Source: Flavobacterium sp. KACC 22763 | Lineage (GTDB): Bacteria; Bacteroidota; Bacteroidia; Flavobacteriales; Flavobacteriaceae | Direction of reading: 5' to 3' | DNA length: 64,000 nucleotides | Assembly: GCF_028736155.1 (NCBI RefSeq) | Contig: NZ_CP117879.1 | Coordinates: forward strand, 3,286,001 to 3,350,000 | Part shown: in pieces, positions 1 through 8,779 of the stretch | Position numbering within the stretch: the stretch's first letter is position 1 | How the letters are laid out: every line of letters begins with the position of its first letter | Translations under genes and position numbers: made by a program | Notes under the pieces: generated by a model | What the model saw: the letters and a program-made list of their open reading frames with translations, nothing else | The model's database searches: none | Told to the model about the DNA's origin: nothing

Positions 1-1302
1 TATTACACCAAAGCATTTGCTTTGAAAGTTGACAGAATTAATATACTCGAAGCAAAAAACAATATTGCCGCAATTTACCTTAAACAAGGTAAATACAATA
101 AAGCCTTGCAAATTTTCTTATCAATAAGCAAAGAAAAAATTGTACAGCAAAACCCAATATATTATTCCAAAATACTCGATTATATTGGTATTTGTTATTT
201 CAAACTCAGAAATACAAAAGCCCTGTCCTTTTTCCAAAAGAGCATACAAATCAACTCTGAAGCAAAGCATGAAGACGGTTTAGGCAAAACATATTATAAT
301 CTAGCTGAATATTATAATAACAATAAGGCTTTATCGATGATGTATGCCAAATTAAGCTATAAAAATTACACATTATCTGGCAATACCAATGATCGCTTAC
401 TTGCTTTAAAATTTATTATCGATAATACTAATTCGGCTATTGAGACAAAAGAAAAGTCTCTTCTTTATATTAAAGTGAATGATAGCATTTATATAATGAG
501 ACAAAAAGCAAGAAATCAATTTGCAAAAATGAAATATGATTCTAAAATAGAGAAAGAGGAAAACTTAAAACTAAAGGCTCAAAAAATAAAAAACGAACTT
601 CAATTAGAAAAACAGGAAAGCAGAAATATTATTTCATATATCATAATCATATTGGCATCATGTCTAATTGTGATTGTTTATTTCTATTTAACGGCACGAA
701 CCAATCGCCAAAAAATTGAAGCAACTTATCAAAGCGAAACTAGAATTTCAAAAAAACTGCATGATGAATTAGCTAATGACATTTATCATACGTTAGCTTT
801 TGCAGAGAACAGAAATCTCTCTGCTGAAGAAAACAGAAGCCATTTATTGAAAAAGCTAGATGATATTTATTCTCGAACAAGCAATATATCTAAGGAAAAC
901 AATCCGATTTTATGCGATCAAAATTTTACAATTTCACTTAAAGAGATGATTTCTGGATTTAATACATCTACAATAAACCTCTTAATAAATGGGTTAGACG
1001 AAATTTCATTGAATCAACTGGATGAAATTAAAAAAGTATCTGTTTACAGAACCATCCAAGAATTATTGGTGAACATGAAAAAACATAGTGACGCTACTTT
1101 GGTTGCCATAACTTTTAAAAAAAGAAACAATATTATTTTAATTAATTATACCGACAACGGAAAAGGAATCGATTCAAACAAAATGGTTCACAAAAATGGC
1201 TTACATAATATTGAGAATCGAATTCGAGCTATCAAAGGCGAGATCGAAATTCATTCAGATTTAGGAAAAGGTTTCAAGGTTTTAATTAAATTTCCTGTAT
1301 AA
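1..1302 (+). CDS. TPR-containing sensor histidine kinase, 5' end outside window
   Basis: The reading frame is open from base 1, so the N-terminus lies upstream; the TTG at 22 is not a convincing start. The visible 433 residues hold degenerate TPR helices (first ~170), a coiled coil, one membrane helix (about residues 205-227), then a cytoplasmic kinase core. The dimerisation motif KKLHDELANDIY carries a candidate phospho-His. The ATPase domain has an N box (ELLVNMKKHS), a G1 box (DNGKGID) and a G2-like GLHNIENRI, so it looks catalytically competent. The stop overlaps the start of a paralogous kinase by one base (TAATG), and a response regulator follows, so the three are probably one operon. 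The signal sensed is unknown. Confidence 0.88.
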   Translation, partial: YYTKAFALKVDRINILEAKNNIAAIYLKQGKYNKALQIFLSISKEKIVQQNPIYYSKILDYIGICYFKLRNTKALSFFQKSIQINSEAKHEDGLGKTYYNLAEYYNNNKALSMMYAKLSYKNYTLSGNTNDRLLALKFIIDNTNSAIETKEKSLLYIKVNDSIYIMRQKARNQFAKMKYDSKIEKEENLKLKAQKIKNELQLEKQESRNIISYIIIILASCLIVIVYFYLTARTNRQKIEATYQSETRISKKLHDELANDIYHTLAFAENRNLSAEENRSHLLKKLDDIYSRTSNISKENNPILCDQNFTISLKEMISGFNTSTINLLINGLDEISLNQLDEIKKVSVYRTIQELLVNMKKHSDATLVAITFKKRNNIILINYTDNGKGIDSNKMVHKNGLHNIENRIRAIKGEIEIHSDLGKGFKVLIKFPV

Positions 1303-3089
1303 TGATCAAGAACTTCTCCCGCTTTTTTCAAAAAAAAATTATTCTTTCTTGCTTGCTAATCATTTGTTTGATTTTAGCAACTCTTTTTTCCGTACAGTTT
1401 TCTAAAACAGAAAAACAACAAAAAAATCACCTTAAAGCTGATCGTTCAATTAAAATAAAAAAAACATTAGAAAAAGCCCATGCTTTTTTTAATGTTGCTA
1501 AATATGACAGTGCCTATTTTTATTTCAACAAAACACAATTGCTATGCGATCCGAAAGAAGATTATCCAGATGAATATGTTGGTTCATTAAACTACATAGT
1601 CGAAATCTTGCAACGATATGGCAATTTTTACGAAGCAGAAGCTACACTTATAAAAGCATTTCCTTATTTAGAAAAAACATCAGATAAAAAGTATGCCATT
1701 AATGCTTACACATTTATGGCTTACAACTATTTTTATACTTATGATACCGAAATGGCACTTTACTATCATAAAAAAGCATTAAAAAAAGCAATATCCACAT
1801 TTAGAAAAGCGCGAATATTATCTGAAATTGCATTTGTATATGTTCAACAAGAAAAATATCAAGAAGCGAAAGATATATTAGAGCCAATATCTAAGTGTAA
1901 AATTGCAGATAAAATCACGCCTTCAAATACAAATCTTGTGCGTTCGGCTATATTATATAATTTAGCTCTATCCTACATAGGCCTCGGAAATCATAAAGAA
2001 CAAGCTTTAAAGTGTCTTAACGAAAGTTTGGAATTAACTATTCCATATAATAATGATTTTGAACTAATTGCCAATTATTTTGGTTTTTATCTTTATTACT
2101 CAAAATACAACAATCCTGAACTAAAAAAACTTTATGCAGAGAAATCATATTATGCTGCAAAAAGAGCAAAATCAGCTGGAAATGAGATCGACAGATTAGC
2201 AGATCTAATTGAGGTGGACAAAGCTGAAAACTCAAAAAAACTCTGGAAAATTTATACTAGAAAAAATGATAGTCTCTATTTAAGCAGAAAAATGGAAAAA
2301 AATCAATTTGCTGACTTAATATACGACTCAAAGAAAGATAAAAACGAAAACTTTGAACTCAAAAATCAAAAAGCAGAAAAAGAATTACAATTGCAAAGAC
2401 AAAAAAACAGAAGCTACATTTCTTATGTCGTAATTTCTTTAAGCTTATTCATTATACTTTTTTTAATATTTTATATTACTACTAAAGGTAAACGAGAAAA
2501 AAACGATATCATATTTAAAAGCGAAATGAGAATATCTCAGAAATTGCATAGTGAGCTTAACTCAAATATATATGAGACATTATTATTTGTACAGGATAAC
2601 TATCTAGAAAATAAAGAAAATAAAGAAAAACTACTAGATAGTCTAAATAATATTTACTCAAAAACTCGCAACATATCGAGAGAAAACAGCAAAGTCACGA
2701 CAGACGATGGATACTTAGCTGCTTTAAAGGAAATGATTTCAGAATACAAAACTAAAGATGTAAATATCATTTTAAATGGATTTGACTCAACACTTTGGAG
2801 TAAAATTGATAAAAATAAAAAAATAATACTCTATCGAATTTTACAAGAATTATTATTCAATATGAAAAAATCTAATAGCTCTAGTTTAGTGAGCATTATT
2901 GTAAAAGAAATAGATAAAAACCTAGTCATTTCCTATACTGACAACAGCAATAAAGTTGCTTCAGAAAATAGTATTTTAGAAAAAAGACTACAAAATGTGG
3001 AAAACCGTATTGAAACAATAAAAGGAACATTTAATTTTGATGCAAATTCAGAAAGTGGTTTTAAAATAAGTTTCAAATTCCCTATATAA
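1302..3089 (+). CDS. TPR-containing sensor histidine kinase paralogue with degenerate ATP site
   Basis: This 595-residue protein has the same architecture as the upstream kinase: an N-terminal membrane helix (about 12-31), TPR-like helices to about 350, a second membrane helix (about 373-396), a His-containing motif KLHSELNSNIY and an HATPase-like domain. The N box (ELLFNMKKSN) is kept. The G1 box reads DNSNKV where the upstream paralogue has DNGKGI, and the G2 region reads KRLQNVENRI with its leading glycine gone. It may therefore be a pseudokinase or a heterodimer partner of the upstream kinase. It starts inside the previous stop codon and is followed 8 bases later by the response regulator, implying translational coupling. 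Confidence 0.85.
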   Translation: MIKNFSRFFQKKIILSCLLIICLILATLFSVQFSKTEKQQKNHLKADRSIKIKKTLEKAHAFFNVAKYDSAYFYFNKTQLLCDPKEDYPDEYVGSLNYIVEILQRYGNFYEAEATLIKAFPYLEKTSDKKYAINAYTFMAYNYFYTYDTEMALYYHKKALKKAISTFRKARILSEIAFVYVQQEKYQEAKDILEPISKCKIADKITPSNTNLVRSAILYNLALSYIGLGNHKEQALKCLNESLELTIPYNNDFELIANYFGFYLYYSKYNNPELKKLYAEKSYYAAKRAKSAGNEIDRLADLIEVDKAENSKKLWKIYTRKNDSLYLSRKMEKNQFADLIYDSKKDKNENFELKNQKAEKELQLQRQKNRSYISYVVISLSLFIILFLIFYITTKGKREKNDIIFKSEMRISQKLHSELNSNIYETLLFVQDNYLENKENKEKLLDSLNNIYSKTRNISRENSKVTTDDGYLAALKEMISEYKTKDVNIILNGFDSTLWSKIDKNKKIILYRILQELLFNMKKSNSSSLVSIIVKEIDKNLVISYTDNSNKVASENSILEKRLQNVENRIETIKGTFNFDANSESGFKISFKFPI

Positions 3090-3097
3090 CCCAATAT

Positions 3098-3766
3098 ATG
3101 TTTAAAAAAGTTTTAGTTGCCGAAGATCTAGACAGCATCAGCATTGCAGTAGTTCAAGTACTTGAAGAGTTACAAGTTCCAGTAATTCATCACGTAAAAT
3201 ATTGTGATGAAGGTCTACTTAAAATAAAGAAAGCGTTGGCTGACAAAGAACCTTATGATCTATTGATTACTGATTTGTCATTTAAGTCGGACCATAGAAA
3301 AGTAAACCTAAATAGCGGTGATGAACTTATTGAAGCTATAAACAAAGTACAGCCAAATTTAAAAAAGATTGTTTTTTCTATAGAAGACAAGAGCTATAGA
3401 ATTAAAACTCTTTTTAACGAATTGGGTATCAATGCTTACGTTTCTAAAGGACGAAATAGTATTACGGAGTTAAGAAATGCTATTGAAAGTACATTCAATA
3501 ATGGAGAAAAAATACTTTCTTCTGATTTGTCTTTTAATTTTAACGACAAAGCCTTAATCGAAATCGAATCGTACGACATTTCAATCTTAAAACTTCTATC
3601 GCAAGGATACATTTTAGAAAGTATTTCAAAAGAGTTTAAAGATTTATCTATTACACCTAACGGAACAAGCAGTATAGAAAAAAGAATCAATAAATTGAAA
3701 ATTTACTTTAAAGCTAACAATAATGTCCATTTAATTGCTATTGCAAAAGATTTTGGCTTAGTGTAA
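3098..3766 (+). CDS. LuxR/NarL-type response regulator
   Basis: The 222-residue protein has an N-terminal receiver domain: acidic pair in VAEDLD, candidate phospho-Asp in LLITDLSF, and a conserved Lys in YVSKG. The C-terminal segment from about residue 155 (ILKLLSQGYILESISKEF ... SIEKRINKLKIYF) resembles a LuxR helix-turn-helix with a short insertion. It lies 8 bases behind the two kinases, so it is their likely phosphotransfer target. A palindrome 14 bases after its stop, in front of the next gene, is a candidate binding site. The family is clear; the regulon is unknown. Confidence 0.87.
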   Translation: MFKKVLVAEDLDSISIAVVQVLEELQVPVIHHVKYCDEGLLKIKKALADKEPYDLLITDLSFKSDHRKVNLNSGDELIEAINKVQPNLKKIVFSIEDKSYRIKTLFNELGINAYVSKGRNSITELRNAIESTFNNGEKILSSDLSFNFNDKALIEIESYDISILKLLSQGYILESISKEFKDLSITPNGTSSIEKRINKLKIYFKANNNVHLIAIAKDFGLV

Positions 3767-3779
3767 TTTTTATAGCGCT

Positions 3780-3824
3780 TTACGGGTTTCCGTAAGGATT
3801 ACACTTTTGATAACGCTAAATTTG
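3780..3824 (+). promoter_or_regulatory. Palindrome plus -7 element upstream of small membrane protein
   Basis: TTACGG-GTTT-CCGTAA (3780-3795) is a perfect 6-bp inverted repeat. A consensus TAAATTTG -7 element follows at 3817-3824, and no TTTG sits at the usual -33 spacing. The palindrome is centred about where an activator would replace the -33 element. It could instead be an RNA hairpin ending the regulator mRNA, but no T-run follows it. Confidence 0.45.
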
Positions 3825-3844
3825 TGATAATCTAGTAACTAACC

Positions 3845-4078
3845 ATGGAACCAAAAAGTAAAGCGAGTATTATATTCTCCAAAATTAATACTACTCAAAA
3901 TAAAATTATTATGAAAACAATGTTACTTTGTCTTTTTTTATCAATTAGTTTTGCCTTTGTTTCTGAAAAAACAGGCTGGCTAGAAATTGATTGGAAATTA
4001 ATCTTTATTCCAGCATTATTAGTATTGCAAATTATAATTATCGGAACTGCTCTAAAAAACCGATATAAAAAACATTAA
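3845..4078 (+). CDS. Small two-helix membrane protein, unknown function
   Basis: A 77-residue product with no recognised family. It has a polar N-terminus, a hydrophobic helix at about 24-40 (MLLCLFLSISFAFV), a short loop containing W and E/D, a second helix at about 52-68 (LIFIPALLVLQIIIIG) and a basic tail (KNRYKKH). An internal ATG at 3911 is an alternative start. It has its own apparent promoter and palindrome and lies just after a two-component operon, so it may be a target of that system. Confidence 0.55.
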   Translation: MEPKSKASIIFSKINTTQNKIIMKTMLLCLFLSISFAFVSEKTGWLEIDWKLIFIPALLVLQIIIIGTALKNRYKKH

Positions 4079-4146
4079 TTAATTTTAAGAAGGGCTTGAT
4101 TATTGCTGGAAAAGAAAATTTACATCTTATTCCATTACATTCTTAC

Positions 4147-4950
4147 ATGAAAAAAAATCTCTGCCTCGTCTTATTATTCTTTACATTTTTATCTTTTGCA
4201 CAAACCAAAGTTTTATCTTGGAATATTGAAAATTTTGGAAAATCAAAATCAGATGCACATCTAAATTATATTGCCAAAACAATTTCCAATTACGATATCA
4301 TTGCAATTCAAGAAGTTGTTGCTGGAAACGGAGGCGCTCAAACTGTTGCAAAATTGGCATCATTACTTAATGAAAAAGGAAGTAAATGGGATTACAAAAT
4401 AAGTGACCCCACCTCTAGCAGCAGTTACAAAACGGAACGCTATGCATATATTTGGAAAACCCATAAAGCCAAATTAAAAAACAAACCATGGCTGGAGAAA
4501 AAATTCAACTCAGAAATTGATAGAGAACCTTACTTTGCAACTTTTGAGATTAATAAAAAGACAATCACACTAGTTAATTTTCACGCCATAACACAAAAAA
4601 AGCAACCAGAAACTGAAATCAAATACTTCAAGTTTCTGCCAAACCAATACCCAGATTTAAATCTTGTTTTTTTAGGAGATTTTAATTGCCCCGAAAAACA
4701 TTCTGTTTTTAACCCGTTAAAAAAGATGGGATATTCCTCTATATTAAAAAATCAAAAGACAACGCTCAAACATAAATGCAAAAACAATATCTGTCTAGCA
4801 TCTGAATTTGACAATATCTTTTATAAGATATCCAATTTAAAAGTCATCAATTCGGGAATTATCAAATTTTACGAAGATTTTGATTCACTTCAGAACGCAA
4901 GAAAAGTATCCGACCATATCCCGATTTGGTTTGAATTTTCTTTAAACTAA
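4147..4950 (+). CDS. Secreted endonuclease/exonuclease/phosphatase-family protein
   Basis: 267 residues with a signal peptide (MKKNLCLVLLFFTFLSFAQ) followed by a DNase I-like fold. Motifs are LSWNIENFG, IAIQEVV (metal-binding Glu), VFLGDFNCPE (Asp-x-Asn) and a C-terminal SDHIPIW (catalytic His). I chose the ATG at 4147 because the signal peptide begins there; the in-frame TTG at 4096 would add 17 unconvincing residues. The family includes extracellular nucleases and phosphodiesterases; the substrate is unknown. It converges on the next gene with a one-base gap. Confidence 0.85.
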   Translation: MKKNLCLVLLFFTFLSFAQTKVLSWNIENFGKSKSDAHLNYIAKTISNYDIIAIQEVVAGNGGAQTVAKLASLLNEKGSKWDYKISDPTSSSSYKTERYAYIWKTHKAKLKNKPWLEKKFNSEIDREPYFATFEINKKTITLVNFHAITQKKQPETEIKYFKFLPNQYPDLNLVFLGDFNCPEKHSVFNPLKKMGYSSILKNQKTTLKHKCKNNICLASEFDNIFYKISNLKVINSGIIKFYEDFDSLQNARKVSDHIPIWFEFSLN

Positions 4951-4951
4951 T

Positions 4952-6211
4952 TTAAGTTTTAAGCTTTTTCTTTCTAGCAGCCGGAAATAAAACATTATTC
5001 AAAATCAATCTATATCCTGGCGAATTAGGATGCAAATCTAAAACCGTTGGCGGATCTCCAACCTGATGCTGAAAATCTTCTGGGTCATGTCCGCCAAAAA
5101 AAGTAAACATCCCTTTGCCTTTTTCTCCATGAATATATCTTGACTCACCATTCAATTCGCATGTTCCCATGATCAAGATATTAGATTTTATTAGTGAAGT
5201 ATCAAATGAGGTTGTCTGCCCCATAAAACCTTTTACCAATTGGGTGTGATTTTGACATAACATACTCGGAATTGGATCCCATTTTGCCGAAAATTCCATT
5301 AACGTAAAATAATCTTTCTCCATCAATATTCGTCTTTTCGTTGTCATATCGATATCTGAAAACTCATAAACTTCAGGTCTTCTTTCAAGAGTGAAATTTT
5401 TGAAGGCAAAAGAATTATTGTAATTTAATTTTGACTGATAATTAGATTCACTTGGGTCTCCATCAAACATGGTTTCGCAAATATCCACACCATCAGCAGC
5501 AAGCGCAATATCAAAACTATCTGTAGCAGAACACATAGCAAACATAAAACCTCCTCCAATTACAAAGTCTCTAATTTTCTTTGCCACTGCTCCTTTTTCT
5601 TGGGATACTTTAGCATATCCTAGTTTTGCGGCCAAGGCTTCTGCATCTTTTTTTTGATCAATGTACCAAGGCGTATTTTTGTAAGCTGCGTAAAATTTTC
5701 CGTATTGTCCCGTAAAATCTTCATGATGTAAATGCAGCCAATCATACATTAATAGTTGGTCACTTAAAACTTCTTCATCATAAATTGGCGTAAACGGAAT
5801 TTCGGCATAAGTTAAAACCAAAGTCACAGCATCATCCCAAGGTTGTTTTCCTTTTGGAGTATAAACAGCTATTTTAGGAGCTTTTTCTAGAATCACTGAT
5901 TCCATATTCTGAGAAGGACTCGATATTTCATTTAAAATAGAAGCTTGTTCGCTATCTGAAATTACTTCAAAACTAACTCCTCTTATTTTACATTCTTTTC
6001 TAATTTCATCAGCATCAGGAAGTAAAAAAGAACCTCCGCGGTAATTTAAAAGCCAGCTTGCTTTATAATCCCTACTCAAACACCAATAAGTAATTCCGTA
6101 CGCTTTTAAATGATTTTGCTGCGTTGTTTCGTCCATCGGAAGTAAGATAAACGAAGCTCTAGCATTAAGTGTTGCTAATAGTATAAAAATGTAGAGTAAA
6201 CTCTTATTCAT
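4952..6211 (-). CDS. Exported Bacteroidota protein usually labelled 'asparagine synthetase B'
   Basis: 419 residues with an N-terminal signal peptide (MNKSLLYIFILLATLNARA). I see no AsnB glutaminase motif (no N-terminal Cys, no PP-loop SGGxDS), so the traditional label is doubtful. The body contains VLTYAEIPFTPIYDEEV and IGGGFMFAMCSATDSFDIAL, which resemble a glutamine-amidotransferase or ThuA-like flavodoxin fold, and ends with FTFFGGHDPEDFQHQVGDPP. From recall, this family is conserved in Flavobacteriia with the same uninformative name. It appears to be a single gene with no operon partner. Confidence 0.7.
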   Translation of the reverse strand: MNKSLLYIFILLATLNARASFILLPMDETTQQNHLKAYGITYWCLSRDYKASWLLNYRGGSFLLPDADEIRKECKIRGVSFEVISDSEQASILNEISSPSQNMESVILEKAPKIAVYTPKGKQPWDDAVTLVLTYAEIPFTPIYDEEVLSDQLLMYDWLHLHHEDFTGQYGKFYAAYKNTPWYIDQKKDAEALAAKLGYAKVSQEKGAVAKKIRDFVIGGGFMFAMCSATDSFDIALAADGVDICETMFDGDPSESNYQSKLNYNNSFAFKNFTLERRPEVYEFSDIDMTTKRRILMEKDYFTLMEFSAKWDPIPSMLCQNHTQLVKGFMGQTTSFDTSLIKSNILIMGTCELNGESRYIHGEKGKGMFTFFGGHDPEDFQHQVGDPPTVLDLHPNSPGYRLILNNVLFPAARKKKLKT

Positions 6212-6332
6212 CAGAAAATTATTTTAGTAAAGATATAAAAGGCTGCAACAAAAAAGAACGCATCCCATCTTTTTCTGATATAATAGAATGTTAAATAAGA
6301 ATAGTGCGAAAAAAAAGGAGATTTTCAACAAT

Positions 6333-6361
6333 AAAAAAACAGGTAAAAATACCTGTTTTTT
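6333..6361 (-). terminator. Bidirectional hairpin with A/T flanks
   Basis: AAAAAACAGGTA-aaaa-TACCTGTTTTTT is a perfect 12-bp stem. On the minus strand it lies downstream of the response regulator ending at 6560; on the plus strand it precedes the small ORF at 6430. Confidence 0.7.
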
Positions 6362-6429
6362 GATAGAATATTCTCTCTAAATTTGCTATCCCAGGTTCAC
6401 AAAACTAATCGCTGTAAAAATTAGCCACT

Positions 6430-6555
6430 ATGAAGTTTAATGAAAGTAACAACCAACAAAAGGGTTTAAATATGATTCAGAAAATAGGTTTAGGTGTTCT
6501 TGTAATAACAATCATATTATATTATGTGTTGTCAATTCAGTTTTTGACAGCATAA
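6430..6555 (+). CDS. Possible 41-residue single-pass membrane protein
   Basis: ATG at 6430 and TAA at 6553-6555 encode a polar N-terminus (MKFNESNNQQKGLNMIQ) followed by one hydrophobic helix (GLGVLVITIILYYVLS). A TAAATTTG -7-like element lies at 6378-6385, about 45 bases upstream. It converges on the response regulator with four bases between stops. The promoter-like element and clean helix favour a real small protein, but length and composition alone cannot prove it. Confidence 0.4.
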   Translation: MKFNESNNQQKGLNMIQKIGLGVLVITIILYYVLSIQFLTA

Positions 6556-6559
6556 TTTT

Positions 6560-7225
6560 TTAAATTGTTAAGACTGCCAATTCATTCTGTATAGCATAAA
6601 CAACCAAACCTGCAATATTACGCGATTCTGTTTTAAGCAATAAATTATTTCTATGTCCTTCAATAGTTCTAGGACTTAAAAAAAGATGCTCTGCAATCTC
6701 TGCAGTGGTTTTCTGCTGGCAAATTAATTGCAGAATTTCGATTTCACGAGGAGAAAGAAAATTAGTTTCTAAACCACCTCTTGTATTTTTAGGCGAAACT
6801 ATTGTTTCTTGAATTGTTTTTAAGACATTTTCGTTGTAGTAGAAGCCTTTTTTTGCAACTTCGTTTATTGTATGAATTAAATCTTTTGGAGTAGTATTTT
6901 TTATTAAGTAAGCTACTGCCCCAACTTGAATCATATTTGCAATAAAAGATTTGGTGTCATAACTAGTCAATGCAATAATCTTAATATCTGGAAACAGTTT
7001 TTTAATAATTTTAGTGGCTTCGACTCCGTTTAAGACCGGCATCTTTAAATCCATTATTATTATATCTGGCTTTGTCTCTCTTTCGTTTAATTGTGAAATA
7101 AGCTCATCGCCGTTTGAGGCTTCAAAAATCACATCTATATTTTCTTCTCTCTGTAGTAAAAAAGAAATTCCTTTTCGAAACAAAATTTCATCGTCGACTA
7201 GGGCAATTTTTATAGCAGCATTCAT
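6560..7225 (-). CDS. NarL/FixJ-family response regulator
   Basis: A 221-residue canonical regulator. The receiver domain has the acidic pair LVDDE, phospho-Asp in IIMDLKMPVLNG, Thr/Ser in IALTSYD and Lys in LIKNTTP. The C-terminal LuxR helix-turn-helix reads LSPREIEILQLI ... AEIAEHLFLSPRTIEGH. It lies 115 bases downstream of a histidine kinase on the same strand, so the two form a cognate pair with separate or read-through transcription. Confidence 0.93.
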   Translation of the reverse strand: MNAAIKIALVDDEILFRKGISFLLQREENIDVIFEASNGDELISQLNERETKPDIIIMDLKMPVLNGVEATKIIKKLFPDIKIIALTSYDTKSFIANMIQVGAVAYLIKNTTPKDLIHTINEVAKKGFYYNENVLKTIQETIVSPKNTRGGLETNFLSPREIEILQLICQQKTTAEIAEHLFLSPRTIEGHRNNLLLKTESRNIAGLVVYAIQNELAVLTI

Positions 7226-7340
7226 CTTATTAGTTTTTGGTCGTTTAATTTGGTTTGTCGAAATTACAAAATATGATTTAGAAAAAGTCTAAATACCTTA
7301 TTTTATTGACTAAAAACCTTAATAAAAAACATAATTCTAC

Positions 7341-8132
7341 CTAAAAAGTGAAATTTACAACAATACCATTATTAATTTCAGAGGCAATTTCTATTGTTCC
7401 TTCCAAAAATGATATACGGCTATCAATATTCTTCATTCCTAAACCTTTCTGATTTTCTGCATTTGAACTATCAAAACCAACACCATTATCTTTATAATCA
7501 CAAATATTTACTCCGTTTATATTAGCAAACGAAATCCATATTTCTGTTGCTTTTCCATGACGAATTGAATTACTCATAAGCTCCTGCAGGATCCTGAAAA
7601 CATGCAAATGCCTATCTATGTCTTTTTCATCAAAATCAATTTCGTTTTTATAATGCGTTTTTACCGATTTGCTACTTTCAAACTCTTCACATAGTTCTTC
7701 GATACCCGCACTTAAACCAAATTTTTCAAAAACAGGAGGCAATAAATTATGGGCAATCTTTCTAGAATTTTCTAAAGCTTTTGTAGTTAGATTAATTATA
7801 TTCTCTGTTATTTCTGCAGTTTCGGTCTCTGTAAGATTTGGTGCAGTAAGCAAATGGCTGTTTAATGAAACAATATTTAATTTAGAACTAATATCATCAT
7901 GAAGATCTTGCGCAATTCTTTTGCGCTCTTCTTCCTGAGTAAAAATAATTGCATGCAATTGTTCTTTTTGATACCGAAGTATTAAATCTACTTTTTCTAA
8001 TTCCTTTTGGATTATTTTTTGCCTAGAAAAATAGAAGAAAATAATTAAAACTACAGCTAGAATCATAAGAAACATAGAGATGTATAAAATAATTGCGACT
8101 ATCTCTTTTTCTGGCAATGCATGTACACTCAT
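7341..8132 (-). CDS. Sensor histidine kinase, HisKA_3 type
   Basis: 263 residues: one N-terminal membrane helix (about 9-32), a short coiled coil, the dimerisation helix RKRIAQDLHDDISSKL with the phospho-His, and an HATPase domain with N box (ELMSNSIRHG), G1 (DNGVGFD) and G2 (KGLGMKNIDSRI). There is almost no extracytoplasmic sensor domain, so signal input may come from the membrane protein encoded 15 bases upstream. Confidence 0.92.
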   Translation of the reverse strand: MSVHALPEKEIVAIILYISMFLMILAVVLIIFFYFSRQKIIQKELEKVDLILRYQKEQLHAIIFTQEEERKRIAQDLHDDISSKLNIVSLNSHLLTAPNLTETETAEITENIINLTTKALENSRKIAHNLLPPVFEKFGLSAGIEELCEEFESSKSVKTHYKNEIDFDEKDIDRHLHVFRILQELMSNSIRHGKATEIWISFANINGVNICDYKDNGVGFDSSNAENQKGLGMKNIDSRISFLEGTIEIASEINNGIVVNFTF

Positions 8133-8147
8133 ATTTATAAAATAATA

Positions 8148-8777
8148 CTAGTTAGCTGAGCTTCTTGACAAATTCTTTTTCCAATCATATAAAATAAATC
8201 CATAATACATAATTAGCAAAATAGAGTTTAACTCCCAGCTTAAAAATTTAAATTCTTTACTTAAGTTATGAGTCAAATTGCCTATTAAAAACAACACTGT
8301 ACTCGTGAGTAAGTAAAACACAACAGCAATACTGATGAAATAATATTCTTTGCTTTCTGTAAGCATATTGTAGAAATGAATTAATGCGAAAATTACAACT
8401 AACAAAGACGTCAAAGTTATTTCAAACAAATTGAAACGTAAAAACTGATTCCAATCCATTATAAATTGAACTGCAAGTATTAATAGCGCAACAAGAATAC
8501 TAATCAAGACAAATTTCTTTTGGCTTTTTAAACTAAAAATAGAATTGTAGAATAAACCTAAGAGTATCATTTGTCCTATAATAAATATATTGACCAGAAA
8601 TAAATTATTCATTCTTAAATGATAGAAAGTCTCCATCGAAAACTGCATTAAAAAAGAGAATGCAAGGTAACATACAAAAAAAACATTAGCTTTTTTCTCT
8701 CGAAAAAAGCTATATGTATATAGAATTAAGTCTATCGTTAAAATAAAATAGCTTATATATATAAAAACGTCAAACAT
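8148..8777 (-). CDS. Polytopic membrane protein, probable partner of the adjacent kinase
   Basis: 209 residues, almost entirely hydrophobic, with six or seven predicted membrane helices and short loops. No family motif is recognised. Its position between a small soluble protein (2-base gap) and a histidine kinase that lacks a sensor domain suggests it may supply membrane sensing, but that is inference from context only. Confidence 0.7.
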   Translation of the reverse strand: MFDVFIYISYFILTIDLILYTYSFFREKKANVFFVCYLAFSFLMQFSMETFYHLRMNNLFLVNIFIIGQMILLGLFYNSIFSLKSQKKFVLISILVALLILAVQFIMDWNQFLRFNLFEITLTSLLVVIFALIHFYNMLTESKEYYFISIAVVFYLLTSTVLFLIGNLTHNLSKEFKFLSWELNSILLIMYYGFILYDWKKNLSRSSAN

Positions 8778-8779
8778 TT

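Noticed and set aside
3436-3690. Antisense ORF in the response regulator gene
   Set aside because: It is fully contained in a well-supported gene and shows no family similarity I can see.
4952-6211. True asparagine synthetase
   Set aside because: No N-terminal nucleophile Cys or SGGxDS loop; the protein has an export signal.
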